A DNA stretch of 64,000 nt, from positions 1,463,934 through 1,527,933 of the forward strand of contig BCKQ01000003.1 in assembly GCA_001600695.1 (NCBI GenBank), read 5' to 3'. Origin of the DNA: Ascoidea asiatica. Lineage: Eukaryota; Ascomycota; Saccharomycetes; Ascoideales; Ascoideaceae. This document shows positions 32,801 through 41,750 of the stretch, in pieces (within the stretch, counting starts at the first letter, position 1; each line of letters starts with the position of its first letter). Under the pieces are notes generated by a model, which saw only the letters and a list, made by a program, of their open reading frames with translations, was not told the origin of the DNA and did no database searches. A program made the position numbers and the translations under genes.

Positions 32801-32811
32801 GTCAAAGACAT
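26851..32811 (-). CDS. NUP192: inner-ring nucleoporin Nup192
   Basis: The product (1986 aa; 1683 in S. cerevisiae) is the large alpha-solenoid scaffold of the nuclear-pore inner ring. The N-terminal domain is recognisable from NIDELIACELLISSD, DLFIIFYLPPILNYF, RYILQKHLPPLSPSQLLDSSSD and EIADLERLYLLIYYINI. The rest is helical solenoid with the expected Leu/Ile-rich pattern up to RFQQLTDVIVTLVSLTLYRHE. Extra length comes from Asn/Ser-rich inserts (near residues 35-47, 138-147, 480-520 and 570-620), partly encoded by GAATTT hexamer repeats on the plus strand. The start is the ATG at 32811. The N-terminal third is far more AT-rich and Asn-rich than the C-terminal third. Confidence 0.9.
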   Translation of the reverse strand: MSLTSATTISSDDSNILHWDLNEFQSLYQLLSSNSNSNSNSNSNSNNSNLENISEILQIENILNYFKDDFKTLLNIKKPNQISRDLIEKGSNIKIYSNNSPFIYNLNQPFKLLTIQLSQFLNIDELIACELLISSDINSNSNSNSNSNQSFINNKNISIQGIDQLDQAIIHYYKRNEILLLILSFLLNSNYLPDFIINDDQFLSISLFNSINNINSQFNFINDQLIQNKLLNNDNNLNNFNQQFLLKINFKKSQLINNFQILSEILYSYTNININIDINLFIKFFLKENIYLNDNKNDLFIIFYLPPILNYFNNLFKIENNQKNDNLKKIDTLYNYFINQLKISDSLLNTNPIFSSLAFIFLTNLLNYTIFSKIDKYKIHSLQNLILDTIKLSSIEALMSITADISNYSSTNSNCENFLDFKLSKKSFIDFRYILQKHLPPLSPSQLLDSSSDLINNSLASNAFDSKFNTNNNFNSNYNNSNSINSNNNLNDINNNSYTDGSNSSINSKSNQLAEIQNTYKLNENFKSLISSQLILVVKQFIKNCLNLLNKISDFEEDFLLSNNNNINGNNDNNQNNNNNDNGINNNLNSNINNNNGMINNSPNSNNGSNVNNKIINYSILDEVTEIADLERLYLLIYYINIIDPAADQWFINDEDNTTFDFIYWGLIKTNTPLMKSAFTLMLSSFITDSKSSLNFFQILNDGVSLKTLLTQSSKDSKSKFNNGSNQNSAGFLLFQSASNDITSLAVKQNNSDKLSISSIFESLKSYKDQLIANNSNPYISLSNDSPSTFILSDSSLYEISSNLRLLATLCSLSNDIKQFFCTSSKFNLLEILMAFLNSRDCNFNASIFRVLKSLISSDLTVSYKVFDSIDSWIFNFNTNRGLARDNRFKDAIEKSFRNFNDLLSFVDLLNTMVGTDYFSTSTLFLPFPKKLGGNYRKSGFWPYVEYILVEVFANLNSISLSVENKGLLKATILNFILSCFNNFDPNFIKLSQFSGEDSIDRFLEGTDISFTEYLKENPSSAIMNFLYKEDVQRVLFSIISSSFDDINTKDSDDPEIISIGLAFKIMNKFLDFETTFVDIVVPSIKSESPIYFFSYIPRDFGLHGFIPIVDHIVSNLSIITNSSLFIGSDHLSISSNVAIFLNKLSKSRQCSISSSKANSKIRSSSSFPKNRLLTIIESLDDPVKVIYSFINQMESSIYELFDVALMSKSNDANSFNRDTTHLEELLALKMQLLRFIDINLSSFSKETTIAHFLLGFDFQNTSNSPLLLTIEGVPKISQEMSLWDSILLMFDCFIQILENENVLISQINYSAVRCLSLIMEILLKLVKNNLTSRLTLQLLRERNFVEKLTKINIKTSLKTTKWGGSAFNGDFKNIENEFSNHECASDCFYLYFKFKDFIMEYIIMEINDLETNGLSDDLSNLVKILISKNQLSKDPLKINSYLDILDFNIISTPESKFLNGMKYFQKLEMTSIIEWIKNSTDDINHGDKQECFNLESLDYILDLRYKSSVAEKVLGNQKSITFFPVDNEDILAQTDNCDIIEEKNLAKKFILNVNSIIKVQKIQLKYLRAWIKFVILILLKTKLNPLERSDFILGLFLLIIPKINYFISNESVFSEELASLCILLFDLYYKDSIKLGDKKFDIEEISELELLNKKLGKNVSLFCERLYPLFKSCLDNIHNANQSIRLRSNLYILCNHYLLCVLQDKEISQNILKTIKFSVDNLSEVVCDDIINGDDQIKVTSIVLLQSLYQLGETSKFNLFLNALMKNNFIPELLESLKEINKILLGDLNRLGEINSLAITFVLAELSFFKAAIYFLYNIAKSNIGTQMLLKYHIFKLLQSISIIQFDFELGIEIDYKLDNFGRSYGNLNLLEYAIIGSNVEGNGNELMPLFEIVIPIFQLVSTIVVTVGPNNKLVIDSARKFLARYDGLIASVLRKNEAVKFTLGNKRSKSIGKGKISEEFVALRFQQLTDVIVTLVSLTLYRHE
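32668..32715. repeat. GAATTT hexamer microsatellite inside NUP192
   Basis: Near-perfect tandem GAATTT units on the plus strand encode an alternating Asn-Ser run near the Nup192 N-terminus. A shorter run of the same unit lies at about 32371-32398. Likely to vary in length between strains. Confidence 0.8.
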
Positions 32812-33147
32812 TATTTGAATTTCAAATACAATTGAATTTGTATCCTTTAGTTTAAATTGATTAAAGGTAAATCAATAATAATTTAATTGATTGTTTATAT
32901 ATTTTCTATTCTTGTTGATATTTTGATCAATATTCAATTGCAGTGGAACACTTTCAATTTTTCAAGTTCAGATTCAATAAATTATCAAACCGGTCATGTG
33001 ATGAAGATTACGTAAGCAATCACATAATCAGAAAATATTTTGAGACCATTTTAATGGGTTTGGAAAAAAAATAGAAGAACACCCGCAAACGTGGTCTCTT
33101 CTACATTTACAAAATTATTTTTATGTTTATGTTTATGTTTATTTGAA
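32812..33147. promoter_or_regulatory. NUP192 promoter region with CDEI-type site
   Basis: A G+C-richer patch at about 32985-33100 includes CATGTGAT at 32995-33002. On the minus strand this is ATCACATG, matching the Cbf1/CDEI consensus RTCACRTG. It lies about 190 bases upstream of the NUP192 start. Confidence 0.5.
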
Positions 33148-34677
33148 CTAATCAATTCTAACTAAATGTTGTTTATCAGTATTTATAGATTTTGCAATTG
33201 TTATTTCTCTACTATCAAGATCAAAAACAGTATAAGAATATTTTAAAAAAGTATTACCAAGGATTAAATAAACATTATCATTATCTGAATCATAATTTAA
33301 ATCTTTTTCAATTGGTTTTATAGCTAAGAAACAATCTGAAGAATCTGAGGAATCTGAATAATTTGAGAAATAATTATTAATTTTTTGAAAAAAATTTGAA
33401 ATTGGAATTTTTATAATAAGATTTTTAAATTTAAATTGTAAATTATAATTTTTTTTTGAAATTTTATTAAAATCATTACAATTACCAATAAAATAATTTA
33501 ATTTTTTTGAAAAATTTAAATCTAAATTTAAATTATTTGAAATTTGATTAATTGAATTATTTGGTAATTTAATAAATTCTTCAGATGTATCAAAAATTGC
33601 AGGATATGTTGTGAAATTATCAATTAATAAATTTTCTGAATTTTTTAAAGATAATGATAATTTATTTAAATGTATACCTAATTCCATTTTTGATTTAAAA
33701 GAATTTGAAGTTGTTGAAGTTATTGAATTTGAAATTGAATTTGAATCAGATATTGAAGTATAATTATATCTATTTGACATTGGTAAAGTTACAAAATTAT
33801 TTTTATTAACTTTTTTTGAATCAATTGCACCAAATAATAAAATACCATTATTATTTAAATTATTTATATAAATTGAATATAAATTTTTTGAAAGGTAACC
33901 ATCATTTAATAATTTTGAAGGTAAATTATTATAACCTTTATTATAACCAAAATTTAAATTATCAGATAAACCAAGACCTAAGATTGGATAAGATAAATTT
34001 CCATTAATTTGAATACCAAATTCTTGATGATTTAAAATTATATTATTATTCAAAATAAATATATCTTCTGCAAATAATAAATCATTAATTTGATAAATAT
34101 TATTAAATAAATTAATATTTAGATTTAAATTTGAATTTGGTAATAAAGTTATATCATTTAATTTACTTTTAAATTGATTTGTAGTTGAATTTATAATTGT
34201 ATGATAAGTTGTAGAAGAATTATAATTGAAATAATTATCTGAATTATTTAAAGATGATGAAGATGAAGATGAAGAAGTATTTGAGATTAATATAAGATCA
34301 GAAATAGTAGTATCTAAAATAAAAGAAATATTTTGAGAAGGAGTACCAACTAATAAATTAGTTTTATAAATTATTTTATTATTTAAATCATCATTTATTG
34401 TAATTGAAGAAGAATCAAGATTAATTTCATCATAACCATTACCAGAAGTTAAACCTCTTTTTGAAAATTTATTATTAATTAAATTATTATTAATTATTTC
34501 AAAATTTAAAGATAATGGAATTTGATTATTTGAAAAATCAGAAAATTTTAAATTATGAGAATTTGAATTTAAAAATTTAGGTATATAAAGAGAATTTGAT
34601 AAATATGGAAAAAAAATAATAAGAATATTAAAAAAACATATTAAAAAATGAATATTTATAATTGAATTTAGAATCAT
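33148..34677 (-). CDS. secreted aspartyl-protease-fold protein with degenerate active site
   Basis: The product (509 aa) has the layout of a fungal pepsin-type (A1) protease: a signal peptide or anchor (about 10-30), a Kex2-like KR site at 73-74, YKTNLLVGTPSQNISFILDT, a mid-protein GILLFGAIDSKKV and a C-terminal ILGNTFLKYSYTVFDLDSREI. The active-site motifs are altered. The first is Asp122-Thr-Thr instead of DTG, the second Asp363-Thr-Ser instead of DTG/DSG, and the flap YGDGS cannot be found. Both catalytic Asp residues remain but the Gly residues that shape the loops do not. No GPI signal is evident. It may be a pseudoprotease, or a yapsin/SAP-type gene drifting under extreme AT bias. It is divergent from PHO4. 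Confidence 0.75.
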   Translation of the reverse strand: MILNSIINIHFLICFFNILIIFFPYLSNSLYIPKFLNSNSHNLKFSDFSNNQIPLSLNFEIINNNLINNKFSKRGLTSGNGYDEINLDSSSITINDDLNNKIIYKTNLLVGTPSQNISFILDTTISDLILISNTSSSSSSSSLNNSDNYFNYNSSTTYHTIINSTTNQFKSKLNDITLLPNSNLNLNINLFNNIYQINDLLFAEDIFILNNNIILNHQEFGIQINGNLSYPILGLGLSDNLNFGYNKGYNNLPSKLLNDGYLSKNLYSIYINNLNNNGILLFGAIDSKKVNKNNFVTLPMSNRYNYTSISDSNSISNSITSTTSNSFKSKMELGIHLNKLSLSLKNSENLLIDNFTTYPAIFDTSEEFIKLPNNSINQISNNLNLDLNFSKKLNYFIGNCNDFNKISKKNYNLQFKFKNLIIKIPISNFFQKINNYFSNYSDSSDSSDCFLAIKPIEKDLNYDSDNDNVYLILGNTFLKYSYTVFDLDSREITIAKSINTDKQHLVRID

Positions 34678-35491
34678 TATTAAATTTTCAAATTACACGA
34701 TGAAATAATTAAACTTTTTCTTTTTTTGAAGTAGAAAATTGGTTATTTATATTGATAGAGATTGAAAATTAGATTTTGAATTTGATTAGGTTAATGTTAA
34801 TTATTTTCAATGATTATTATCCTATTTATTAAATTCATTGTTTATTTGCAAGTAGCTGATATTGATTACTACATATTGTAATTGTAATTGTAATACTTGA
34901 ATGTTTTTAAAGTAAAGTTAATGTTAATATACATTTATTATTAATGGTAAGTTAAATTAAAGGTTTTGACCTTATGTTTGGTAAAGGATTATTTATGATA
35001 AAGGAGTGGTACCTTTAGATCTGAATTTGCCCTAAAATAAGAGAAGTAGTGTCCTACTTCGGGTGTCTGTCTTTTAGGACGCCCGATCAGCCCCCTCTAA
35101 TTAGCCTCGGTGTGTCGCAGCACACGGCTGGCAAAGAAAGTGTCATGTGACATTCTTATTTTCTACTGAAGACGCCTCTGGCAGTGCTGCAAAGACACGT
35201 GCAACGTTTTGGCGCGTTGGGCACGTCTGACAGCGGTTTTTCTTGGGCTTGCTCTGGGGTTGCAGCAGAGTCACCTGACAGGAAGCACTGCTTCGAGACG
35301 GTTACCGCAATAAGCAATTACACCGCTTTCACGAAAAGAAAGTCAATTTTGAGAAATTAGCATTAAATTTGATAAACCTTTAAATAATTGCAATTATTAC
35401 AAGTATTACAAGTATTAGAATCATTAGAATCATTACAATTATATTAACCACATTCATATTATAATCATATTCGGTTCTATTAATCTTCAAT
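34678..35491. promoter_or_regulatory. divergent upstream region of PHO4 with a GC-rich island
   Basis: About 35030-35300 is strikingly G+C-rich for this window. It contains CATGTGAC at 35144-35151 (minus-strand GTCACATG, Cbf1/CDEI-like) and an E-box CACGTG at 35196-35201. It also has GCGCGTTGGGCACGTC and a GTGTG...CACAC inverted repeat at about 35110-35125. CACGTG is the core site of Pho4-type bHLH factors, so autoregulation is possible, though Cbf1 could equally bind. No gene is seen. Confidence 0.55.
35196..35201. promoter_or_regulatory. CACGTG E-box upstream of PHO4
   Basis: Palindromic CACGTG about 290 bases upstream of the PHO4 start, within the GC-rich island. It matches the binding core of Pho4 and Cbf1. 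Confidence 0.5.
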
Positions 35492-38272
35492 ATGGAGTCT
35501 TCTTTAAGTCCAGTCGAAAATAACTTAAATAACATAAATCATTTGAATAATATGAATCAGTTAAATAATATAAATCATTTGAATAATATGAATCAAGTAA
35601 ATAATATAAATAACTTTAGCAACAATAATCATAATATCAATAATGATATATCTTTTGATTTCAATCTAAAAAATCAAATGAATTCAAACATCAACAATAA
35701 CAATAATAACAATAATAACAATAATAGTAATAGTAATACCAATACCAATGGCAACGAATTATTAAATGAAATATTCAATAATTCAAATGATTTATCACTT
35801 GATATTAATCAAATCAATAATTTTAATCATTTAAATACTACAAATACAAATAGTACAAATACAAATGGTACAAATACAAATGCAAATTCAAATTCAAATT
35901 CAAATTCAAACAATATGAATAACTTAAATAACATGAATTTCAATATGAACTTGAATATGAATGATGTCTATCAATATATAAATCAAGATCAAAATATTAA
36001 TATCAATAATAACGCCCACAATAACAATAACAATAACAATCTCAATACTAATACTAATAACAATACCAATAACAATAACAATTGTAATAATAATAATACA
36101 AATAATACTCCTTTTATAGATCCAATCATTGATACAAGTTTCTTAGATTTCTCAAATGATTTAAATATTTCAAATCTTAATTCAAATATTAATCAAAATA
36201 TTGATCATAATTTTATTGATTTAAATGATAAAATTTTAAATAATACAAATGATTTAAATAATGATTTATTTTCTCCATTTATTGATCCTCAATTAAATAT
36301 TAATATTAATCAATCTAATCATAACAACAATAATAATAATAACAATAACTTAAACAACAATAACAATAACAACAACTTAAATAAAAATAACAACTTAAAT
36401 AATCATTTAAATGAATTATTCTTTACACCATTATTATCTCCGGCAATGACTCCATTAGATTCCATTCAATCTCAATCTCAAAATCAAATTCAAATTCAAA
36501 ACCAAAATCAAAATCAAAATCAAAATCAAATGCAGAATCAAATGCAAAATCAAAATAATTTTATACCTTTAACTTCTCCAGCGCTTCAAGCTTTCAAATC
36601 TCCTGCTTATTACAATAATTTAAACTCTAATTCAAATTCAAATTCAAATTCAAACTCAATTCCTCAAATTATTCAAAGACAAGTCACTTTTGATAAACAA
36701 CAACAACAACAGCAAAAACAAAACTCAAATATATTATCAAATACCTCTGATACAACGTCACCTAATAGTTTGATAAGTTATACTTCTTCTGCTCATTCAT
36801 CAACTGTAACTTCTTTACCTCCTCCTTCTGTAAATAACTCCAATATTTCCAATATCAATAACATCAATAACATCAATAATTTCAATAATATCAATAATAT
36901 TAATAATATTAATAATACTTCTAATAAAAGAGATTCTTCTTTAATCTATTCAAAAAGATCAAAATCAAAATCAAGAATAGATTTAAATTCTTTTCAACAA
37001 TCTCCAAATTTAAATTTAAATTCAAATACTTCTTCTGGAAGAATCTCAAAAAAAAATTCTCCAATTATAAAACCTGGAATGAGACAATCTCCCAGAATTT
37101 TGGCTTTTAATAAAAGAAAATCTTCTATAACTAATTTATCAAAAACTTTAATTGATAATGATAATAATAACGATAATGATGAAGATGATGATGATGATAA
37201 TGATTCTTCAATGTTACCTCCTTCAAATATACCATCAAATATACCTCAAAATATTTCTCAAAATTCAATAATTAATGAAAATATCTCAACTTCTACAAAT
37301 CAATCTATAATACCTGCAACATTTATGAATTTTAAAGGTAAAAAATCTTTACAACCAAAATCTTTAAGAAAATCTTCTTCAAGTAGTATTAATTCTTCAA
37401 ATTCAAATAATAATAATAATAATAATAATAGTAATAATAGTTTACAACAAATTCAAAAACATCAATCTATAATTAAATTAAATCAACCTTTAAGTCAAAA
37501 TCCAAGTCCTCAAATATTACCAATGAATTCAAATATGAATTTTTATAATCCTCAAAATCAAAATTCTCCAATAATTTTACCTTCAAATAATGGTAATATT
37601 TCTGCTTATAATTTCACTCAAATTCCAAATGAATTTATAATTTCAACAAGTTCTTTAGGTAAAAAAAATTCTTATTTAGATAATTCATCTACTAAAAAAA
37701 CTTCACATAAATTAGCTGAACAAGGTAGAAGAAATAGAATGAATAATGCAATTATTGATCTTGGAAATTTATTACCTCAAGATTTAAAAGATTCTGTTCC
37801 AATTCCAAGTAAAGCAACTACTGTTGAACTTGCTTCAAAATATATTAAATATTTATTAACTGAACTTCATGATATTAGAATTGAATCTTTGAAACTGATG
37901 TCTAATTCAAATCAAGAAAATAAAGAGATAAAAACTGTGTCAGAGCCTAAACTAGAAGAAAAAAAAAAAACTGAACCGGAATTAGATATTGATATTGAAA
38001 AAGAAGTTGAGGCTGAAAAACAACCTGAAACTAAAACTAAAATCAATTTAGAGAAATCTTCTGAAGATGCTTGTTCGGAAAGTGTTAATGATGAAAAAAA
38101 AGATGCTGAGATTTCGGGTATTGAGATTGAAAATGATCAAGTATCAAAAATAGAATCAAAATTGGTTGAAAAGGATGAAATTGTAGAAAGTAAAGTAAAC
38201 GAGAATATAAAAAGTTCTCAAAACACAAAAATTGATTCAACTATCATAAAGCCTGAAAAGAAAGAAGAGTGA
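35492..38272 (+). CDS. PHO4: bHLH transcription factor Pho4-like, very long
   Basis: A 926-residue protein with one C-terminal-half bHLH domain at about residues 735-795: SHKLAEQGRRNRMNNAIIDL, then PSKATTVELASKYIKYL. The His-Glu-Arg pattern of the basic region (HKxAEQxRRNR) and the PSKATTVE loop-helix 2 are hallmarks of Pho4/Nuc-1, the phosphate-starvation activator that binds CACGTG/CACGTK. S. cerevisiae Pho4 is only about 312 residues. Here about 730 residues of Asn/Gln/Ser-rich low-complexity sequence precede the domain. About 125 residues of Glu/Lys-rich sequence follow it, where Pho4 normally ends. SP-containing segments (LLSPAMTP, PLTSPALQAF) could be Pho85-type phosphosites. Start at the ATG at 35492. 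Confidence 0.88.
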   Translation: MESSLSPVENNLNNINHLNNMNQLNNINHLNNMNQVNNINNFSNNNHNINNDISFDFNLKNQMNSNINNNNNNNNNNNSNSNTNTNGNELLNEIFNNSNDLSLDINQINNFNHLNTTNTNSTNTNGTNTNANSNSNSNSNNMNNLNNMNFNMNLNMNDVYQYINQDQNININNNAHNNNNNNNLNTNTNNNTNNNNNCNNNNTNNTPFIDPIIDTSFLDFSNDLNISNLNSNINQNIDHNFIDLNDKILNNTNDLNNDLFSPFIDPQLNININQSNHNNNNNNNNNLNNNNNNNNLNKNNNLNNHLNELFFTPLLSPAMTPLDSIQSQSQNQIQIQNQNQNQNQNQMQNQMQNQNNFIPLTSPALQAFKSPAYYNNLNSNSNSNSNSNSIPQIIQRQVTFDKQQQQQQKQNSNILSNTSDTTSPNSLISYTSSAHSSTVTSLPPPSVNNSNISNINNINNINNFNNINNINNINNTSNKRDSSLIYSKRSKSKSRIDLNSFQQSPNLNLNSNTSSGRISKKNSPIIKPGMRQSPRILAFNKRKSSITNLSKTLIDNDNNNDNDEDDDDDNDSSMLPPSNIPSNIPQNISQNSIINENISTSTNQSIIPATFMNFKGKKSLQPKSLRKSSSSSINSSNSNNNNNNNNSNNSLQQIQKHQSIIKLNQPLSQNPSPQILPMNSNMNFYNPQNQNSPIILPSNNGNISAYNFTQIPNEFIISTSSLGKKNSYLDNSSTKKTSHKLAEQGRRNRMNNAIIDLGNLLPQDLKDSVPIPSKATTVELASKYIKYLLTELHDIRIESLKLMSNSNQENKEIKTVSEPKLEEKKKTEPELDIDIEKEVEAEKQPETKTKINLEKSSEDACSESVNDEKKDAEISGIEIENDQVSKIESKLVEKDEIVESKVNENIKSSQNTKIDSTIIKPEKKEE

Positions 38273-38479
38273 ATATTATTTTTATAGAATTTTATCACTA
38301 AATTGTTTATTATTGTATGTACATTTATTAATTTTTATTAGTTATTTTTTAGTTATTATTTATTGTTTATTATTTATTGTTTATTGATTGTTATTTTTTT
38401 ATTTTGCTTTTTGGTTATATAGATTTAATTAGAAAAACATTTCCATTGTAATTGGTGCTGAATCTTTCGAGATACAACA

Positions 38480-38840
38480 AAATGTATTTCAGTGAAAAGC
38501 TCAAATCAAAATTTTATTAATGTAATTGATACTGTTAAATTAAATTCAAAACAAAGTATAAAAATATAGCCTAATGATATTAATTTAGTTGAAATTAGAA
38601 ATCCAAATTATACATAGTATGAAATTAGCTAGAGATGCTTATATTCATATTGAAGAAAATAGAAATGAAACTATTCCTAAAAATAAATTAGAAACTGATA
38701 TCAATTATATTAAAGGTATTAAACTATTATCAATCAAATTTTGTCTCAATATATCAATACCATTAATAGTAACAGTAACAATGATAATAATAATAATAAT
38801 AACAATATTATAGAATACATTCCATGGGACCCCTCCTTTT
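38480..38840 (+). pseudogene. degenerate coding fragment, unknown family
   Basis: Coding-like sequence in shifting frames. VIDTVKLNSKQSIKI and NDINLVEIRNPNYT are separated by in-frame stops. KLARDAYIHIEENRNETIPK follows in another frame, then INQILSQYINTINSNSN...EYIPWDPSF in a third. Composition (Asn, Ile, Lys, with periodic hydrophobics) matches the real genes nearby rather than random intergenic DNA. I do not recognise the family. Confidence 0.4.
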
Positions 38841-39153
38841 AAATCAAAAAAATATTTCAAAAGAAGATTAGAAGAAAATAGTGTGATACTTTAAGTGAAA
38901 GAAATGATACCGGCTAACCTTTATTGAAAACATTTTTAAAGCTTTATTCTATAGGCTATTATACAGTTTATAAAGTCTATTAAGTCTAAAAGCAATAGCA
39001 AAGCAAAGCAAAGTGATCTAAGTTTATCTATTTTGTTTTTTTCATTTCTTTTACTTCCTTACATCTCTTCCTTGGTGGGATTTGAAAATAATGGTTTTGA
39101 ATTACGCGTTTGGCTCCATGCCCAATTTTGCTTGAACAAAAAAAAAAAAACGG

Positions 39154-39161
39154 CACGTGAC
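39154..39161 (-). promoter_or_regulatory. CDEI/Cbf1-type site GTCACGTG
   Basis: CACGTGAC on the plus strand reads GTCACGTG on the minus strand, an exact RTCACRTG match in a G+C-rich patch with no intact gene downstream. Confidence 0.45.
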
Positions 39162-40179
39162 AAAAACTCTATCTTTAATTAACGTTACGAAAAATGGCTC
39201 CTTTTACTTTATTTATGAATCGCCCTGGTACTTCAGTTATCACTTATTTTATTTATTCATTCATTCATTTATTTCATTTTATTTTATTTTATTTTATTTT
39301 ATTTTATTTCATTTCAATCACTTGAATTTTTGTTCTTAGCCACATGATTGAAGCCTTGTTGAAATGGAATTTTGTATGACATTTGAGATCTGAAATGAGA
39401 AAAGAAAAGAAAAGAAAAGAAAAGAAAACAGAAATAAAGCCAGAGAAAGCGATAATTCTATTATTCGGTACAATTTTTGGGTTATTCAAAATAATGGTGA
39501 TTGAGGTATAAACCCATTTCATTCAGAACTATTCAGGTTTATCAATAATTTCTAATAGAAACAACTCAGATATATCTAAATGTAAAAGAATCATCATTAT
39601 CATTATCACTTTTGAATTTCTTTTTACCAAATATTCTATCTTTCAACGAGAAATTGGCTTAAATTGAAGGAGCATTTGATTTTATTCCTGTTGTAGAAGT
39701 TTGGGTCCTGACCATTAAAAATTAAAGGATATGTGGAAATTGAAATATAATAGAGATTAAAATGTAAATATATGAACATAACAACTTTTCATTAGAAATC
39801 ATTAAGTTGGAGATTTGCGACTTGTAAAGCAAACCAAATATTTGAGGTGTTAGTGATATGCAGAAGAAAAAACCTTAATTAACCTTAAATTTCTTATTGA
39901 TATTAAAATAGTGCTTTTTATCATAATGGATTGTTGCTATATCTCTCATTATTTGTCTGCTATACTTGACAATTATTAGAATATGCTTTTTTTAAAACAA
40001 TTTTACTTCATATAAAATATTTAACTATTAAAACATTTATTATCTAAAGATTGATATAAAAAGAGCGCTTTCACCGAAAAGGGTTCTAATTTCTTTATAT
40101 AAAGTTTTATATACAGTATATATTTATAATTAAGAAATGCTTTAAAAATTTGTTTGAAAGCTTAGAATATCATGATTTT

Positions 40180-40570
40180 TAGAATGCAAATAACATCTCT
40201 ACTTTAATAAAATCTCTTATTAATGCAGAAAATACAATTAAAGAAATGAGGGAAAATAAAAATGGTGTAAGATATTATTACTACAACTATTCAGAAACTG
40301 TATATTTAGGTATGATTGAAATTTCGACTAATCACTTTAAATCAACGGTTCAATTAACTTCAGCAAAAAAAATTTGATTATGAGAAAATTAAAACCAGCA
40401 TTTTTTTTTCTCATAGAAAAGGGAATACTTTAAATGATCTGGATACAATTCTTCAAAAATATGTCCCAGCTCCTGTTCATAAGCCAAATCTAGAATTATC
40501 ATTTTTGATAAAGAATATTTCCAAATCAGTGCTGCTACATTTTTTTGTAATCGAAAAATCAAAAGCTTGA
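40180..40570 (+). pseudogene. degenerate coding fragment, unknown family
   Basis: Two adjoining open stretches in different frames: NISTLIKSLINAENTIKEMR...YSETVYLGMIEISTNHFKS, then GNTLNDLDTILQKYVPAPVHKPNLELSFLIKNISKS and a stop. Protein-like but broken. Family unknown. Confidence 0.4.
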
Positions 40571-40729
40571 TATGATTAAGAGTTATTTTGAAATTATTAT
40601 GTTTTCTATACTTTTTTTAAACTTTTTTTATTTGCTATATAATTTTATATAATATACGGGTTCCAATATTCTTGCTATTACCTTTTAAAACTTTGTTACT
40701 TATTAATCTGAACCCCATTCTTGAACCCC

Positions 40730-41240
40730 TTTCAGTTTATGATAAAAGAGAATTTTTGCATGATTTATTGACTGAAGAATGAATAAGTAGATTGGTCAAA
40801 GGTAATCAAAAAATGAAATTCTCAAATATAATTGAATAAACTTGATATTAATGATATAGATTGAAAAAGTCTTATAATTTAAACGGTCACTTGATATATG
40901 ATAAATAAATTTAATTACCAGAACAATCATTCAATTGTAAGTTTTTTCTTTCTTCAAACAATTAATATAATAATATCACGGAATACAATGAATACTTCAA
41001 ACTTGGAATGATAAAATCAAACCAAACTAAATTTAATCATGTTGAAATCAAGTGGAAAAGTATGATAAATTGCAAGCAATGAAGTTATTAGGTATGCCTG
41101 ACTTTTAAAAATAATGAAAATAAATCAATTACAGTCTCAACAAGGTTAATTAACAGATGGAACTTCAATGAAAATCAATTTGAGCAAGGAATCGATGAAA
41201 TTGTATCTATTAATATTGATAATAATAATAGTAGAAAAAA
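40730..41240 (+). pseudogene. degenerate coding fragment, unknown family
   Basis: Fragments PLSVYDKREFLHDLLTEE, stop, ISRLVKGNQKMKFSNIIE, then YFKLGMIKSNQTKFNHVEIKW and TRLINRWNFNENQFEQGIDE in changing frames. The LGMI-containing piece resembles YLGMIEISTNHFKS in the previous fragment, so the two may be copies of one repeat. Possibly the remains of one larger gene together with the two upstream fragments. Confidence 0.35.
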
Positions 41241-41750
41241 TACTAGTGCTAAAGGTAATGTAATATGATTGATAAAGGTAATATAATATGATTGAAAAAT
41301 TTGATGGAGTTTTCTTTTTCTTCACTTTTTGTTTTTTCATTACTATCATTATCTTGGATATTTTGAATATTGAAATAAAACAGTAGTTTGGAATATGAAT
41401 CAAATAAATAAATGTTTTTACTGCAAACACATAGAATATGTCTTTTATTAGTAAAAATATTATATAACCCCAAATCAACCATTTTTATATCATACTACTT
41501 TGTCCAATAAATAAATTAGACAGCGATTGAATGAATATCACTTTTCAATAATTATCATTAGTATAGAATAAGTAATTGAGATTTTCGTAAATAAAAAAAG
41601 TTTATTTATTTTAAAATTTTTCTCAAACAATGAATATTTTTTTCTTTTTTTTACATATTTGCTAATTACTCTTTTAACATTTTTTATTAGATAAATAGAT
41701 AAATAGATGAATAGTATTCATTCTAAATTTCGTTTAGTCATAATTTACAT

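Larger units (their letters stand above)
38273..41750. other. 3.5-kb region of decayed coding fragments
   Basis: Only broken, frameshifted coding-like fragments are found here (listed separately), between PHO4 and the 3' end of SPP1. It also has a TTTTA pentamer run (about 39240-39310), an AAAAG run (about 39399-39428) and CACGTGAC at 39154-39161 (minus-strand GTCACGTG). A G+C-richer stretch at about 39050-39170 looks like a promoter island without an intact gene after it. Confidence 0.5.

Noticed and set aside
41146-41482. Minus-strand frames of 77 and 110 codons near the SPP1 3' end
   Set aside because: Ile/Phe/Tyr/Asn-rich translations in overlapping frames, opposite a decayed plus-strand fragment; no motif.
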